Positions 52,180 to 60,314 of a stretch of DNA of 64,000 nucleotides are shown one piece after another (position 1 is the stretch's first letter; the number at the start of each line of letters is the position of its first letter). A model generated the notes under the pieces. That model was given only the letters and a program-made list of their open reading frames with translations. It made no database searches and was not told the DNA's origin. Origin of the DNA: Halodesulfovibrio aestuarii. GTDB lineage: Bacteria; Desulfobacterota; Desulfovibrionia; Desulfovibrionales; Desulfovibrionaceae. The position numbers and the translations under genes are program-made. The stretch is from NCBI RefSeq assembly GCF_050571805.1, contig NZ_CP192219.1, one strand, 5' to 3'.

Positions 52180-53532
52180 ATGTCAGAAAACAACGATGCT
52201 AAACACATTATTATCCTAGGCGGTGGTTTTGCCGGACTTTGGGCAGCAAAAGAGCTCAGCAAACATGATGAATATAAAGTAACAGTCATAGACCGTAACA
52301 ACTATCATCTATTCCAACCGTTACTTTATCAGGTTGCGTCTGCCGGTCTTGAGCCGGAGCAAATTACGTACCCGCTTCGTGGAACCTTCCGCAAAATGCT
52401 GAATGTCGAATTCCGCATGGCTGAGGTTACCGGACTTGATTTAAACAAGAGGGTTCTTCTCAGTGATGTCGGATCAATCCCTTATGACGGCCTTATTATC
52501 GCTCTGGGAAGTGTTACCAGCTACTTTGGTGTCCCCGGTGCGGATGAATTTGCCTTCTCACTGAAAAGTGCAGAAGAGGCCATCGACATACGAAACCACA
52601 TTTTATCCTGCTTTGAATACGCACAGCATGAAACCGACCCTGCAATACGCGAACAACTTCTTACATTCGTAATTGTAGGTGGCGGCCCTACAGGAACCGA
52701 GTATGCAGGAGCCCTTTCCGAGCTTGCCAACACGTCCCTGCGCAGAGACTTCAGAGGTCTGGAAAAAGATACTGTAAAAATTATGCTTATCGAAGGGGAA
52801 GACGGTCCTCTTAATGGCTACCCGGAAAAGTTACGCGGTTATGCCAAAAAGCGGTTAAAAAAACTTGGTGTTCACGGCTACTATAATCAGCACGTAGTCC
52901 AAGTGGAAGCAGACAAAGTTACTTTGAAGTCCGGCGAGGTCATTCCCACCCGCACGGTTCTTTGGACAGCGGGTGTCCGCGGCAATAAGGTTGCCGAAAA
53001 AATGGGGGTGCCTCTTGGCCGTGCCTACCGTATCATAACAAATCCAAACCTACAGCTGACTGATCATCCGGAAGTATTTGTTGCCGGAGATATGGCATTG
53101 CCTATGGATGGTGACAGGATATTGGTCGCCCCCACAATTGCACCAAATGCAATTCAGCAGGGCATACTGGTCGCTAAAAATCTCATAAACCATTTTGCAG
53201 GCAAAGAGCTTACTTCATTTTCCTACCACGACAAAGGTTCTCTTGCCACCATCGGCCGTTCGAGCGCCGTCGTACATCTTGGAAAATTGAATATCACGGG
53301 GTTCTTCGCGTGGATAACGTGGCTGATAATACACATACTGTACCTTATTGGGTTCCGTAACCGAGTTATAGTACTCATAAACTGGGCAGCAGAATATATA
53401 TGCTTTGAACGTGGCGTGCGCTTAATTTTGCCCAAGGCAAAAGATACTATTCCCCATGGGAAGGCTGATGAATACGAAGCCTCAAGCACTGAAGGTTCAG
53501 CACTGAATAACCGTTCTGTAAAAGAAAAATAA
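52180..53532 (+). CDS. ndh: Type II NADH:quinone dehydrogenase
   Basis: Single-subunit flavoprotein moving electrons from NADH to quinone without proton pumping. The 450 aa show IIILGGGFAGLWAAKEL (FAD), NYHLFQPLLYQVASAGLEPEQI, IVGGGPTGTEYAGALSELA (NADH) and VFVAGDMALP. A hydrophobic segment near the C-terminus (about 372-410) could bind the membrane. The ATG has no strong ribosome site. It sits alone, transcribed away from the HDOD gene. Confidence 0.93.
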   Translation: MSENNDAKHIIILGGGFAGLWAAKELSKHDEYKVTVIDRNNYHLFQPLLYQVASAGLEPEQITYPLRGTFRKMLNVEFRMAEVTGLDLNKRVLLSDVGSIPYDGLIIALGSVTSYFGVPGADEFAFSLKSAEEAIDIRNHILSCFEYAQHETDPAIREQLLTFVIVGGGPTGTEYAGALSELANTSLRRDFRGLEKDTVKIMLIEGEDGPLNGYPEKLRGYAKKRLKKLGVHGYYNQHVVQVEADKVTLKSGEVIPTRTVLWTAGVRGNKVAEKMGVPLGRAYRIITNPNLQLTDHPEVFVAGDMALPMDGDRILVAPTIAPNAIQQGILVAKNLINHFAGKELTSFSYHDKGSLATIGRSSAVVHLGKLNITGFFAWITWLIIHILYLIGFRNRVIVLINWAAEYICFERGVRLILPKAKDTIPHGKADEYEASSTEGSALNNRSVKEK

Positions 53533-53568
53533 ATATAGCCGGCTCAGGTTGATAAGTATCAAAAGTAC

Positions 53569-53624
53569 AGGCAGTATACAGCCATACTGATGGTTCTTTG
53601 ATAGACACCATGGCAATACTGCCT
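53569..53624 (+). other. Long hairpin downstream of ndh
   Basis: AGGCAGTAT (53569-53577) and ATACTGCCT (53616-53624) with inner GCCAT (53581-53585) and ATGGC (53610-53614) make a stem of about 14 pairs with a large loop. No T-tract. A smaller palindrome TTGATA/TATCAA lies just upstream. Confidence 0.5.
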
Positions 53625-53773
53625 AATTGTGCCGGTAGAAGACACTGGTCGCCTACAAAGTCCATTTTAGGCAGATTGAGACAGCACATTGCAAAGGGAA
53701 ACGCACTAGATAACGGATTCACAGGATGCGTAGCCCATGTACTAGTTTGTCATCAACCCGAGAGGATGTGCTT

Positions 53774-53992
53774 ATGATTTTAAATGCTAATCAACTAAGG
53801 GCACTGCGCCAACGCAATGATGAAGAGTTGCACAAAGAACAGCCTAACAACGGCTACCCTGCCCATACAATTCGTGATTTGCTCCATACCGTTGAAGCAA
53901 TCAAGAAAGAAAAGAAAAAATGGAAGCGGCTTGCGCAGGAACGCGGCAGTGTGATTGAAATTATGAAAAAAGCACTGGAAGAAGAAGTTTAG
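53774..53992 (+). CDS. Small helical protein of unknown function
   Basis: Protein of 72 aa from the ATG at 53774 with AGAGG upstream; the longer frame to 53726 is not supported. It is Lys/Glu/Arg-rich with one long helix (about 27-68, HTVEAIKKEKKKWKRLAQERG). I do not recognise a family. It ends just before a perfect palindromic terminator. Confidence 0.65.
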   Translation: MILNANQLRALRQRNDEELHKEQPNNGYPAHTIRDLLHTVEAIKKEKKKWKRLAQERGSVIEIMKKALEEEV

Positions 53993-54012
53993 AATAAAAT
54001 CAGCAAAGTATA

Positions 54013-54042
54013 AAAAAAGGAAAGGGTACCCTTTCCTTTTTT
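54013..54042. terminator. Perfect 30-bp palindromic terminator
   Basis: Half-site AAAAAAGGAAAGGGT read both ways, with A/T tracts on each side, so it can end both convergent units. Confidence 0.92.
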
Positions 54043-54277
54043 ATTTCTTCGGATCTTTTGTTCCGGAATATGTACAGGCATTGCGGATCATCCTGTAATG
54101 CCCTTCTTTATCCACACCTATAGGACGTCCACACAGGCAAAATACTTTGCCATCGCGCTCATCTATCTCAAAAATTTTTTTTATTCGATCTTTATGGCAC
54201 CGGACAACTTCACCTTTACCTATCTTAAAATACTTCCAGAGCTTTCTGCGGCAAGCAGCACACTTAAAAGTCAGCAT
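54041..54277 (-). CDS. Putative zinc-ribbon-like small protein
   Basis: Protein of 78 aa from the ATG at 54277 (MLTFKCAACRRKLW, GGGAGGA upstream). Two Cys pairs, CAAC near the start and CLC near the middle, with another Cys in VVRCHKDR, suggest a zinc-binding fold. The second half is basic. Not recognised further. Its stop overlaps the edge of the palindromic terminator. Confidence 0.65.
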   Translation of the reverse strand: MLTFKCAACRRKLWKYFKIGKGEVVRCHKDRIKKIFEIDERDGKVFCLCGRPIGVDKEGHYRMIRNACTYSGTKDPKK

Positions 54278-54367
54278 CACTATCCTCCCGAAGTGCAAAC
54301 GCACGTTATTCCAACCGCGCAACTCACAAGTCATACAGAATTGCAAGGTAGTCACAATTTTCGCAAA

Positions 54368-55027
54368 TTAAAAATCAGGCGCTCTGTCAAATTCCAATAT
54401 TTCATTGGAAACAGGATGCGCAATTTTTAAATAGCGAGAATGCAGCATAAGACGTTCACCAGGATTACGTGTACCATACAGGTTATCTCCGACAATAGGG
54501 CACCCCAACCCGAATTTATGGGAAGAATGCACGCGAAGTTGATGCGTACGTCCAGTAATCAGATCAAATGCGATACGAGTTTTTCCATCCGTATAATCCA
54601 GCTTTTGCCACAAGGTAATGCAACGTTTTCCCTGAAGCGGATCATAAATACGAATGGGGCTATTAAACCAGTCCAGACGCAACGGCAGATCAATTGTACC
54701 GCTCTCCCCGCGCACTTCGCCGTCAAGAATAGCCTCGTACTTTTTCCCAACCCGGCGTTCGCGGAACTCTGTAGACAAATTCCGCTTGGCATCCATTGTC
54801 AGCCCCAGAATAAGAATACCAGACGTGGACATATCAAGACGATGTGCCTCAGGATGCTCAATGCACTCAGGAAACATTTCCCGCACACGGCTTACAACAC
54901 AGTCTGCCTTCTCCGGCCCTTTCCCGGGTACAGAAAGTAATCCTGCGGGTTTGTACACCACTACACAGTGCTCATCCGCGTACAGAACGTCTATTGAAAG
55001 ATGCGATGCATCATATTTATCGAACAT
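54368..55027 (-). CDS. RluA-family pseudouridine synthase, catalytic domain
   Basis: Protein of 219 aa with the catalytic motif HRLDMSTSG (Asp), VVYKPAGLLSVPGKG, LDGEVRGESGTIDLPLR and TGRTHQLRVH. No S4 domain, so RluA-like (23S 746 / tRNA 32 type). The preceding gene (273 aa) encodes the domain that in larger homologues lies on the same chain; the two are in the same frame and only 15 bases apart. Together they look like a split enzyme. Confidence 0.9.
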   Translation of the reverse strand: MFDKYDASHLSIDVLYADEHCVVVYKPAGLLSVPGKGPEKADCVVSRVREMFPECIEHPEAHRLDMSTSGILILGLTMDAKRNLSTEFRERRVGKKYEAILDGEVRGESGTIDLPLRLDWFNSPIRIYDPLQGKRCITLWQKLDYTDGKTRIAFDLITGRTHQLRVHSSHKFGLGCPIVGDNLYGTRNPGERLMLHSRYLKIAHPVSNEILEFDRAPDF

Positions 55028-55042
55028 ATATCAACCCAAAAG

Positions 55043-55864
55043 TTATTGTAAGCCGCAAAGCATGAAGCCGAGAATCGGTTGGCATTTTTCTTCGCACGCT
55101 TCATAAAACATACCGTGCTGCCGCGTTTGCGATTTATTTTCAGCCCCGTAAAAAAATTCTGCAATCCCCAGCGGAGTCAACTGGTTCTGCTGTGCATAAT
55201 GAATCAGTTTAGGAGCACAACAATCTGCTGTGCCAGTTCGCATCCCCTGCTTGCTGTGGAACACCTCTTTAAGGGGCTTTTTCTCACCCTTAAAATTCCC
55301 CAGAATATACAATGCGTACAATTCATTCATCAAAGAGCGAGATCGAGCTTTGCGCTCCTGCTTAAGCTGTTGTAACAACGCTTTTTCGGAAGGAGCCAGA
55401 ATATTGATCCGGTCAGTGTACTCATTAACAATTTTATTTCCAGCAGAGTTCACCGCATTGTATCGGACTAAATCCATTACAGGCGGTGCCCAGCCGGGGA
55501 TTTCGTATACTCTGTCATACTGGCCGGAAAAGGCGCGAACGATACCGACAGTGCCGTCCTGCTTCCTGCACACCATAATGCCGAGCATCTGTCCAAGCGC
55601 TTTGCCCCATAAATAGTCCGTGCTGTAACGTGAATTTCCTGCAAGAGCATCCAACCGGGCCTGAAGCTCCTGCTGTTCTGCAACCCCGTCAGGAATCGCA
55701 AGAAGCATGTCACCCTTGGCTTCCAACTCCTGACGCAATTTATGTGCATAGAATTTTGCCGCACCATACGGTAACGAATGCGTAACACCACATACGGGAC
55801 AATACCCGAATGCAGCTGCTTCTTCAGAAAATTCATCTGTACACGTATCCAGAGGAATAAACAC
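55043..55864 (-). CDS. N-terminal accessory domain of an RluA-type pseudouridine synthase (split gene)
   Basis: Protein of 273 aa starting on GTG at 55864 (AGGAGA upstream). Motifs SRSLMNELYALYILGNFKGEKKPLKEVF, GMRTGTADCCAPKLIHYAQ and FYEACEEKCQPIL are like the N-terminal part of fused RluA proteins of about 560 aa in gammaproteobacteria, by recollection. The stop TAA is followed in frame by one more stop (TGA) and then the catalytic-domain ATG. It may work with its partner as two chains. Confidence 0.7.
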   Translation of the reverse strand: MFIPLDTCTDEFSEEAAAFGYCPVCGVTHSLPYGAAKFYAHKLRQELEAKGDMLLAIPDGVAEQQELQARLDALAGNSRYSTDYLWGKALGQMLGIMVCRKQDGTVGIVRAFSGQYDRVYEIPGWAPPVMDLVRYNAVNSAGNKIVNEYTDRINILAPSEKALLQQLKQERKARSRSLMNELYALYILGNFKGEKKPLKEVFHSKQGMRTGTADCCAPKLIHYAQQNQLTPLGIAEFFYGAENKSQTRQHGMFYEACEEKCQPILGFMLCGLQ

Positions 55865-56312
55865 GAACGTCTCCTAGCGGTCAATATGGCAAAATTCATC
55901 GTTCTGCACCGCAAGGTATATAGGCACTGAAAGCAAGAACAGCAAGGAAAGATAGGCCGGAGAATATAAGAACAGGCACGGCAAAATAGCTGCAACCCTG
56001 TAAACGCAGAAAAACGAGGTGAATTCACCTCGTTTTTTCTGTCGCAAACCTACCGGATAAAATCAGTATATCTAACAAAAGACTCTACAGGTCGATGAGA
56101 ACTTGCGGTGGCGCAGTGCCATGCAGCAATAATCGTTAACAGAGCATATCGATTTACCTAAAACAACTCCGGCGGTTACACGATATTGCTATCGTTTGCG
56201 TTGCAAAAAAGTACAGAGGATGGGCACGGCCAAGGAATGCAACGTTAGAAGTTCTAACTTTGCAGTGCTCTTTTCAAGCCCGACAGCAGCTTCCTCCCTG
56301 CACAATCTGTTT
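55865..56312. other. Intergenic region with palindromic terminator
   Basis: About 450 bases. AAAACGAGGTGAA (56011-56023) and its complement to 56036 form a perfect palindromic terminator that can serve both strands. A hairpin GTTAGAA/TTCTAAC (about 56244-56258) lies beyond the NifX-like stop. The rest holds the promoter of the 273-aa gene. Confidence 0.6.
56011..56036. terminator. Palindromic terminator downstream of the NifX/MinD cluster
   Basis: Perfect 26-bp palindrome with A/T tracts, half AAAACGAGGTGAA. T-runs follow in both directions. Confidence 0.85.
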
Positions 56313-56711
56313 CTAGTGGTTACCGCAGCCGTCAGAGCTTCCGCCACCACAAGTAAATTCCTGAGAGAAGCGCGGCAGGGAGCCAGCGATGAATGCACTT
56401 ACTGCATCCTGAACACTTACAGCACCATTGCCATGCAGAACTTCAATGCCAACCTGATGGAAGCCCATCAGAGGACGCATACCCATACCGCCGGAAATGA
56501 TTGCCTGCACTTTGTGCTCTGCAAGGTAGTTTACAGGAGCCATGCAGCCACCCTGTTCATGCGGGATGTTCGGGATAACTTCAACATTAGCAATATTGCC
56601 GTCTTCTACAGAAACAAGGGTGTACATCTGGCAATGACCAAAATGTGCGTCTACGCCTGCTTCTAATCCACCTGGAACTGCAGACGGAACTGCTACGAGA
56701 GTTGAGGACAT
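56313..56711 (-). CDS. NifX/NifB-type dinitrogenase iron-molybdenum cofactor domain protein
   Basis: Small cofactor-carrier-like protein of 132 aa. VPSAVPGGLEAGVDAHFGHCQMYTLV and GGCMAPVNYLAEHKVQAIISGGMGMRPLMGF are family hallmarks, with a Cys/Gly tail (EFTCGGGSSDGCGNH). AAGGAG precedes the ATG. It is last in a cluster with two MinD-type ATPases, the arrangement of ORP (orange protein) loci in Desulfovibrio. Confidence 0.88.
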   Translation of the reverse strand: MSSTLVAVPSAVPGGLEAGVDAHFGHCQMYTLVSVEDGNIANVEVIPNIPHEQGGCMAPVNYLAEHKVQAIISGGMGMRPLMGFHQVGIEVLHGNGAVSVQDAVSAFIAGSLPRFSQEFTCGGGSSDGCGNH

Positions 56712-56757
56712 ATTTTTCTCCTTCTAATATGTCAAAATTGGATGCTGAAAGGGGTAC

Positions 56758-57621
56758 TTACAGCTGTGAGAGTACATTGTTCCATATACCGGCAAAATCA
56801 GAGTACATAGCTGAATCAAATTCCGTGACAGTCTTGCGCTCCACCATAGCTGCTGTAACAGCATCAGAATGCGGTATTCGACCCGCAACGAGGTATCCCT
56901 TCTGTTTACAGAATGATTCAATTTTTTCTGTCATGCCGATATTTAAATCGTATTTATTTATAACCACACATCCTTTAACACGGAAGTGGTCACATAATGC
57001 AGCGACGCGCTCTAAATCGTGCAACCCTGAGGGGGTCGGCTCCGTTACAAACACGGCAAGATCTGTTCCGGAAAGAGAACTGATAACTGGACAGCCAATA
57101 CCCGGTGCACCATCTGCAAGCAGAATCTCATAGCCAAGTTCTTTGGCAGTCTTACGAGCTTCGTCTTTAAGTAGCGCCACCAGCCTGCCGGAGTTTTCTT
57201 CTCCGGGGTACAACTGCGCATGAACCAGATGCCCAAACCGAGTTTTTGATCTGTACCATTCACCGCATTTCTTTAAATTAAAATCAATAGCATCGCTTGG
57301 ACATAAAGCTACACAGACCTTACAGCCTTCACACTTCATCGGGTCAACAGTATAGGTTTCACCTTCTAATTTGATTGCGTCAAAACGGCAAGGCTCTAAA
57401 CAGACACCACAATGCACACAATCATCCTGTCTTATCTGCGCTTCATAACCGGACCAGAATTCATGACTCTCATATTGCTCCGGTTGGCTGATAAGGTGAA
57501 AATCCGGCGCATCCACATCCAGATCGCAAAAGATTGCATTTTCTGAAAGATGGGCAAACGCACCGGTAACTGTTGTTTTACCGGCTCCGCCCTTACCGCT
57601 GATTATGAGAATTTCATGCAT
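56758..57621 (-). CDS. MinD/Mrp-type ATPase with ferredoxin insert
   Basis: P-loop ATPase of 287 aa. Walker A is SGKGGAGKTTV (9-19), a ferredoxin insert follows with two [4Fe-4S] motifs (CVHCGVCLEPC and CEGCKVCVALC, about 65-110), then DGAPGIGCPV and VTEPTPSGLHDLERV. Overlaps the upstream ATPase end by eight bases. Partner of the next gene, likely heterodimer or complex involved with NifX-type proteins. Confidence 0.92.
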   Translation of the reverse strand: MHEILIISGKGGAGKTTVTGAFAHLSENAIFCDLDVDAPDFHLISQPEQYESHEFWSGYEAQIRQDDCVHCGVCLEPCRFDAIKLEGETYTVDPMKCEGCKVCVALCPSDAIDFNLKKCGEWYRSKTRFGHLVHAQLYPGEENSGRLVALLKDEARKTAKELGYEILLADGAPGIGCPVISSLSGTDLAVFVTEPTPSGLHDLERVAALCDHFRVKGCVVINKYDLNIGMTEKIESFCKQKGYLVAGRIPHSDAVTAAMVERKTVTEFDSAMYSDFAGIWNNVLSQL

Positions 57622-58468
57622 GGACGGACTCCTGAATAGAACAAATCAGCTCTTCAAACACAGGCTTCAACTCAGGGACTGCATCTGTAATGACTGCTCC
57701 CACAGAATAAGCTTCTGCGATGCCTCTATCAAACGGAATCTCCGCCCATATAGGAATATTATTTTCTTTGCAGAAGGTATACACCTGATTGTCACCAATG
57801 CCAGCTTTATTCACAACAACACCCATAGGTTTGTTAAATACCGCAAAGGCATCATAAGCAATTTTAAAATCATAAAATCCAAACGGGGTCGGCTCCGTTA
57901 CCAGCACCACACAGTCTGCATCTGCGACTGCACAAACTGCAGGGCAGCTTGCACCGGGAGGAGAATCTATAATTATATCGCGAGAATCATTTTCATACAT
58001 TGAAAAGACCTTGCGCTTAACCAGCTTCATTAGTGGAGGACACATAGCCTCACCGATGCGAAGCCTACCCATATGGAACGCAATATCACCGGAAGTGCCA
58101 TAGCACAGCTCGCCCAATTCACGTGAACTCTCTGTTAATGCACCGGTTGGACACACAGCAATACAACCGCCACAACCATGACACATATCAGGAAAGGTTA
58201 ATAACGTATCCCCAATTAATGCAATTGCCTTAAACTGGCACAACTCAGCACAGGCTCCACAAGAGGTGCACATCCCCTCGTCTGCTTGAGGGACTTCGAT
58301 ATATCCTTTCTCTGTTCCGGTGATTTCAGGATGTAAAAATAAATGAAGATTAGGTTCTTCAACATCCAGATCTACCGCAGCAACAGGGGGGGACCAGTTT
58401 GCTGCTAACGCAGCAGTAACTGTTGTTTTACCGGTACCACCTTTACCGCTGGCCACTGCAATAATCAC
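57614..58468 (-). CDS. MinD/Mrp-type ATPase with ferredoxin insert
   Basis: Paralogue of the downstream ATPase, 284 aa. Starts on GTG at 58468 overlapping the previous stop by one base. Walker A is SGKGGTGKTTV; two cluster motifs CTSCGACAELC and CHGCGGCIAVC; then IDSPPGASCPAV and VTEPTPFGFYDFKI. The two proteins are characteristic of ORP-type clusters. Confidence 0.92.
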   Translation of the reverse strand: MIIAVASGKGGTGKTTVTAALAANWSPPVAAVDLDVEEPNLHLFLHPEITGTEKGYIEVPQADEGMCTSCGACAELCQFKAIALIGDTLLTFPDMCHGCGGCIAVCPTGALTESSRELGELCYGTSGDIAFHMGRLRIGEAMCPPLMKLVKRKVFSMYENDSRDIIIDSPPGASCPAVCAVADADCVVLVTEPTPFGFYDFKIAYDAFAVFNKPMGVVVNKAGIGDNQVYTFCKENNIPIWAEIPFDRGIAEAYSVGAVITDAVPELKPVFEELICSIQESVHA

Positions 58469-59028
58469 TAGATACGACCTCCGCCTCTACGACCGCCACC
58501 TTGACCGCCACCTTGACCGCCACCTTGACCGCCACAGCGTCCGCCGCCTTGTCCACCTTGTCCACGGCCTGCACCCTGACCACGACCAGCGCCCATTCCG
58601 GCACCCTGTCCCGCGCCCTGAGGCTGCTGAGAAGTCTGAGCAGCACCGCCACCCATTCCACTTTTGCCCTGAGAATTAGGTGAAGAAGCAATTGTGATAT
58701 TGCCTTTATTAAATTCTTCTACTGCCTGACGTACTGTCATATTTTCAACGTCCTGCCCAACTTGGACATGCGCTGCTTCCAGTGCTGTAAAAGCCTTAGG
58801 ACCAACATAGCCGGTAAGCACAACCGTTGCGCCGCTACCTGCTACATTTTGAGCAGCCTGAATGCCAGCGCCTTGAGACATTGTCTGTGAAAGACCGTTA
58901 TCCAAGTAAGAAAACTCAAGGCTCTGAGAATCTACAATCAAAAAACCAGGTGCTCGTCCGAAACGAGGGTTTACGGTATCATCAAGTGTTGGGCCATTGG
59001 TGCTGATTGCTAATTTAACTGATTCCAT
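58468..59028 (-). CDS. NifX-like protein with glycine-rich tail
   Basis: Protein of 186 aa. The first 110 residues are a NifX/NifB-type domain (RFGRAPGFLIVD, GAGIQAAQNVAGSGATVVLTGYVGPKAF). The last 60 are nearly only Gly, Gln, Arg and Ala (GQGGGRCGGQGGGQ and so on). AAGGAG precedes the ATG. It begins the four-gene overlapping unit ending with the 132-aa homologue. Confidence 0.88.
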   Translation of the reverse strand: MESVKLAISTNGPTLDDTVNPRFGRAPGFLIVDSQSLEFSYLDNGLSQTMSQGAGIQAAQNVAGSGATVVLTGYVGPKAFTALEAAHVQVGQDVENMTVRQAVEEFNKGNITIASSPNSQGKSGMGGGAAQTSQQPQGAGQGAGMGAGRGQGAGRGQGGQGGGRCGGQGGGQGGGQGGGRRGGGRI

Positions 59029-59086
59029 ATGTTACTCCTTGGTGATGTCCATGCATCAGAAAACGGTTTTTAACGCCACGAACATA

Positions 59087-59461
59087 CTAAATGTTGTCGG
59101 GGTCACCTATCTTTTGCTTACCACCAGAACAACAAGGCTGTCCTGCTTCGTTCTTAGCCTGTAGGTCTGCTTCAAATTTATAGTCTCCACCTTCAACCCG
59201 GATCGCACATCCTTCAGAAAGAGCAGTAGCAATTGTTTTTCGCGCTCCTGCTAAAATGCGTCCAAGCGTTGGGCGAGAAACACCCATTTGTGTGGCAGCT
59301 TCTTCTTGTAAAAAACCCTCAGCATCAATCAACTGCAGTGCTTCAAACTCATCCACAGATAACTCTACTGTTGTTAAGTCCATCATTGGAATTCCCTGCG
59401 GTTTATAAAACACCACATGAGGCATCTTCCTGACAACACGGGTTATTTTTCGTCTGCCCAC
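59087..59461 (-). CDS. DUF134 family DNA-binding protein
   Basis: Protein of 124 aa starting on GTG at 59461 (AGGAG upstream). The helix-turn-helix lies around VDEFEALQLIDAEGFLQEEAATQMGVSRPTLGRIL, the DUF134 signature. Members often adjoin NifX/Mrp genes and are probably their regulators. It leads the cluster, 58 bases before the NifX-like gene. A 13-base inverted repeat lies just upstream. Confidence 0.9.
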   Translation of the reverse strand: MGRRKITRVVRKMPHVVFYKPQGIPMMDLTTVELSVDEFEALQLIDAEGFLQEEAATQMGVSRPTLGRILAGARKTIATALSEGCAIRVEGGDYKFEADLQAKNEAGQPCCSGGKQKIGDPDNI

Positions 59462-59529
59462 AAATTCTCCTGTTCGGTTAGTAAGTACTCACAATTTATG
59501 CATCCACTGTTTAAAGTCAATACAAAAAA

Positions 59530-59584
59530 TGAGCGTAGGTTCAAAAAAAAGTATAACCATCTAATTATTATGAACATACGCTCA
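59530..59584. promoter_or_regulatory. Inverted repeat upstream of the DUF134 gene
   Basis: TGAGCGTA-GTTC (59530-59542) and GAAC-TACGCTCA (59572-59584) are 12 paired bases with one mismatch and a 29-base spacer. It may be an operator. On the plus strand TTTTTT follows, so terminator function is an alternative. Confidence 0.5.
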
Positions 59585-59658
59585 AAACTTTTTTATGCTT
59601 TTTAAGCAGAAGAATAAAACGATATCCTAGTAACTCTCTGAAGGGACATTTCCTCTTT

Positions 59659-59772
59659 ATGGACAAAAATTTTCAAATCCGTTCAAGGTGGAATCCTTAT
59701 TGTCCCAACACTCCTGCAGCAAAGTCATATTCAATGAAAAACCAGGCGGCACAAGCATTGGCTCAGACTTAG
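59659..59772 (+). CDS. Candidate 37-aa small protein
   Basis: Open frame of 37 codons with AAGGGA upstream (rather far, about 12 bases) and ending only one base before a 20-pair terminator stem. The peptide begins MDKNFQIRSRWNPYCP and ends QAAQALAQT. Function unknown. Terminator proximity is the main evidence. Confidence 0.35.
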   Translation: MDKNFQIRSRWNPYCPNTPAAKSYSMKNQAAQALAQT

Positions 59773-59773
59773 C

Positions 59774-59819
59774 AAAATAAAAGCCTTCATACAAAGAACT
59801 GTATGAAGGCTTTTATTTT
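59774..59819. terminator. Long 20-pair bidirectional terminator
   Basis: Arms 59774-59793 and 59800-59819 (half AAAATAAAAGCC...) are perfectly complementary with a six-base loop; T-runs on both strands. Confidence 0.9.
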
Positions 59820-59863
59820 CTAATAGTTAACGGGATGCATCCTTAAAACCAAAGAATAGGCAT

Positions 59864-59895
59864 AAAAAAAAGTCCTCATACAATGTATGAGGACT
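59864..59895 (-). terminator. Terminator of tRNA cluster 1
   Basis: AGTCCTCATACA (59871-59882) and TGTATGAGGACT (59884-59895) with eight T following on the minus strand. Confidence 0.92.
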
Positions 59896-59904
59896 AAATT
59901 TACA

Positions 59905-59981
<77 letters not shown>

Positions 59982-59987
59982 GCAAAA

Positions 59988-60063
59988 TGGTGGGCGGTAC
60001 AAGGCTCGAACTTGTGACCCTCGGCTTGTAAGGCCGATGCTCTCCCAACTGAGCTAACCGCCC
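59988..60063 (-). tRNA. tRNA-Val (UAC)
   Basis: 76 bases including CCA. Acceptor GGGCGGT/ACCGCCC, anticodon loop CTTACAA with UAC, TTCGAGC T loop. Six bases upstream of tRNA-Asp; co-transcribed. Confidence 0.96.
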
Positions 60064-60073
60064 GATGCAGAAG

Positions 60074-60102
60074 TATCTATATGTACCGTCTTTCGAAGTC
60101 AA
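60074..60102 (-). promoter_or_regulatory. Promoter of tRNA cluster 1
   Basis: On the minus strand TTGACT, 17-base spacer, TAGATA, ending 10 bases before the tRNA-Val 5' end. Confidence 0.75.
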
Positions 60103-60221
60103 CAGAAAATCGAATTTCAATACATTTTTTCTCAGAACTACAGTAGGTACTAGAAACAGCTTAGCCTGAACATTATAAGGTGGCGCAGTTCAATGTACCA
60201 CCCCGGCGCTCGAAAAATATG

Positions 60222-60253
60222 AGAAAACGGCAGCAACATACAATCACTGCCGT
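60222..60253 (-). terminator. Terminator after ridA
   Basis: ACGGCAG (60227-60233) and CTGCCGT (60247-60253) form a seven-pair stem; TTTTC follows on the minus strand. Confidence 0.65.
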
Positions 60254-60314
60254 CTATGCTTTCACATATATCTATTCTAAAGAACTCACTGTTAAACAAA
60301 TCAAGCCTGAAAGC

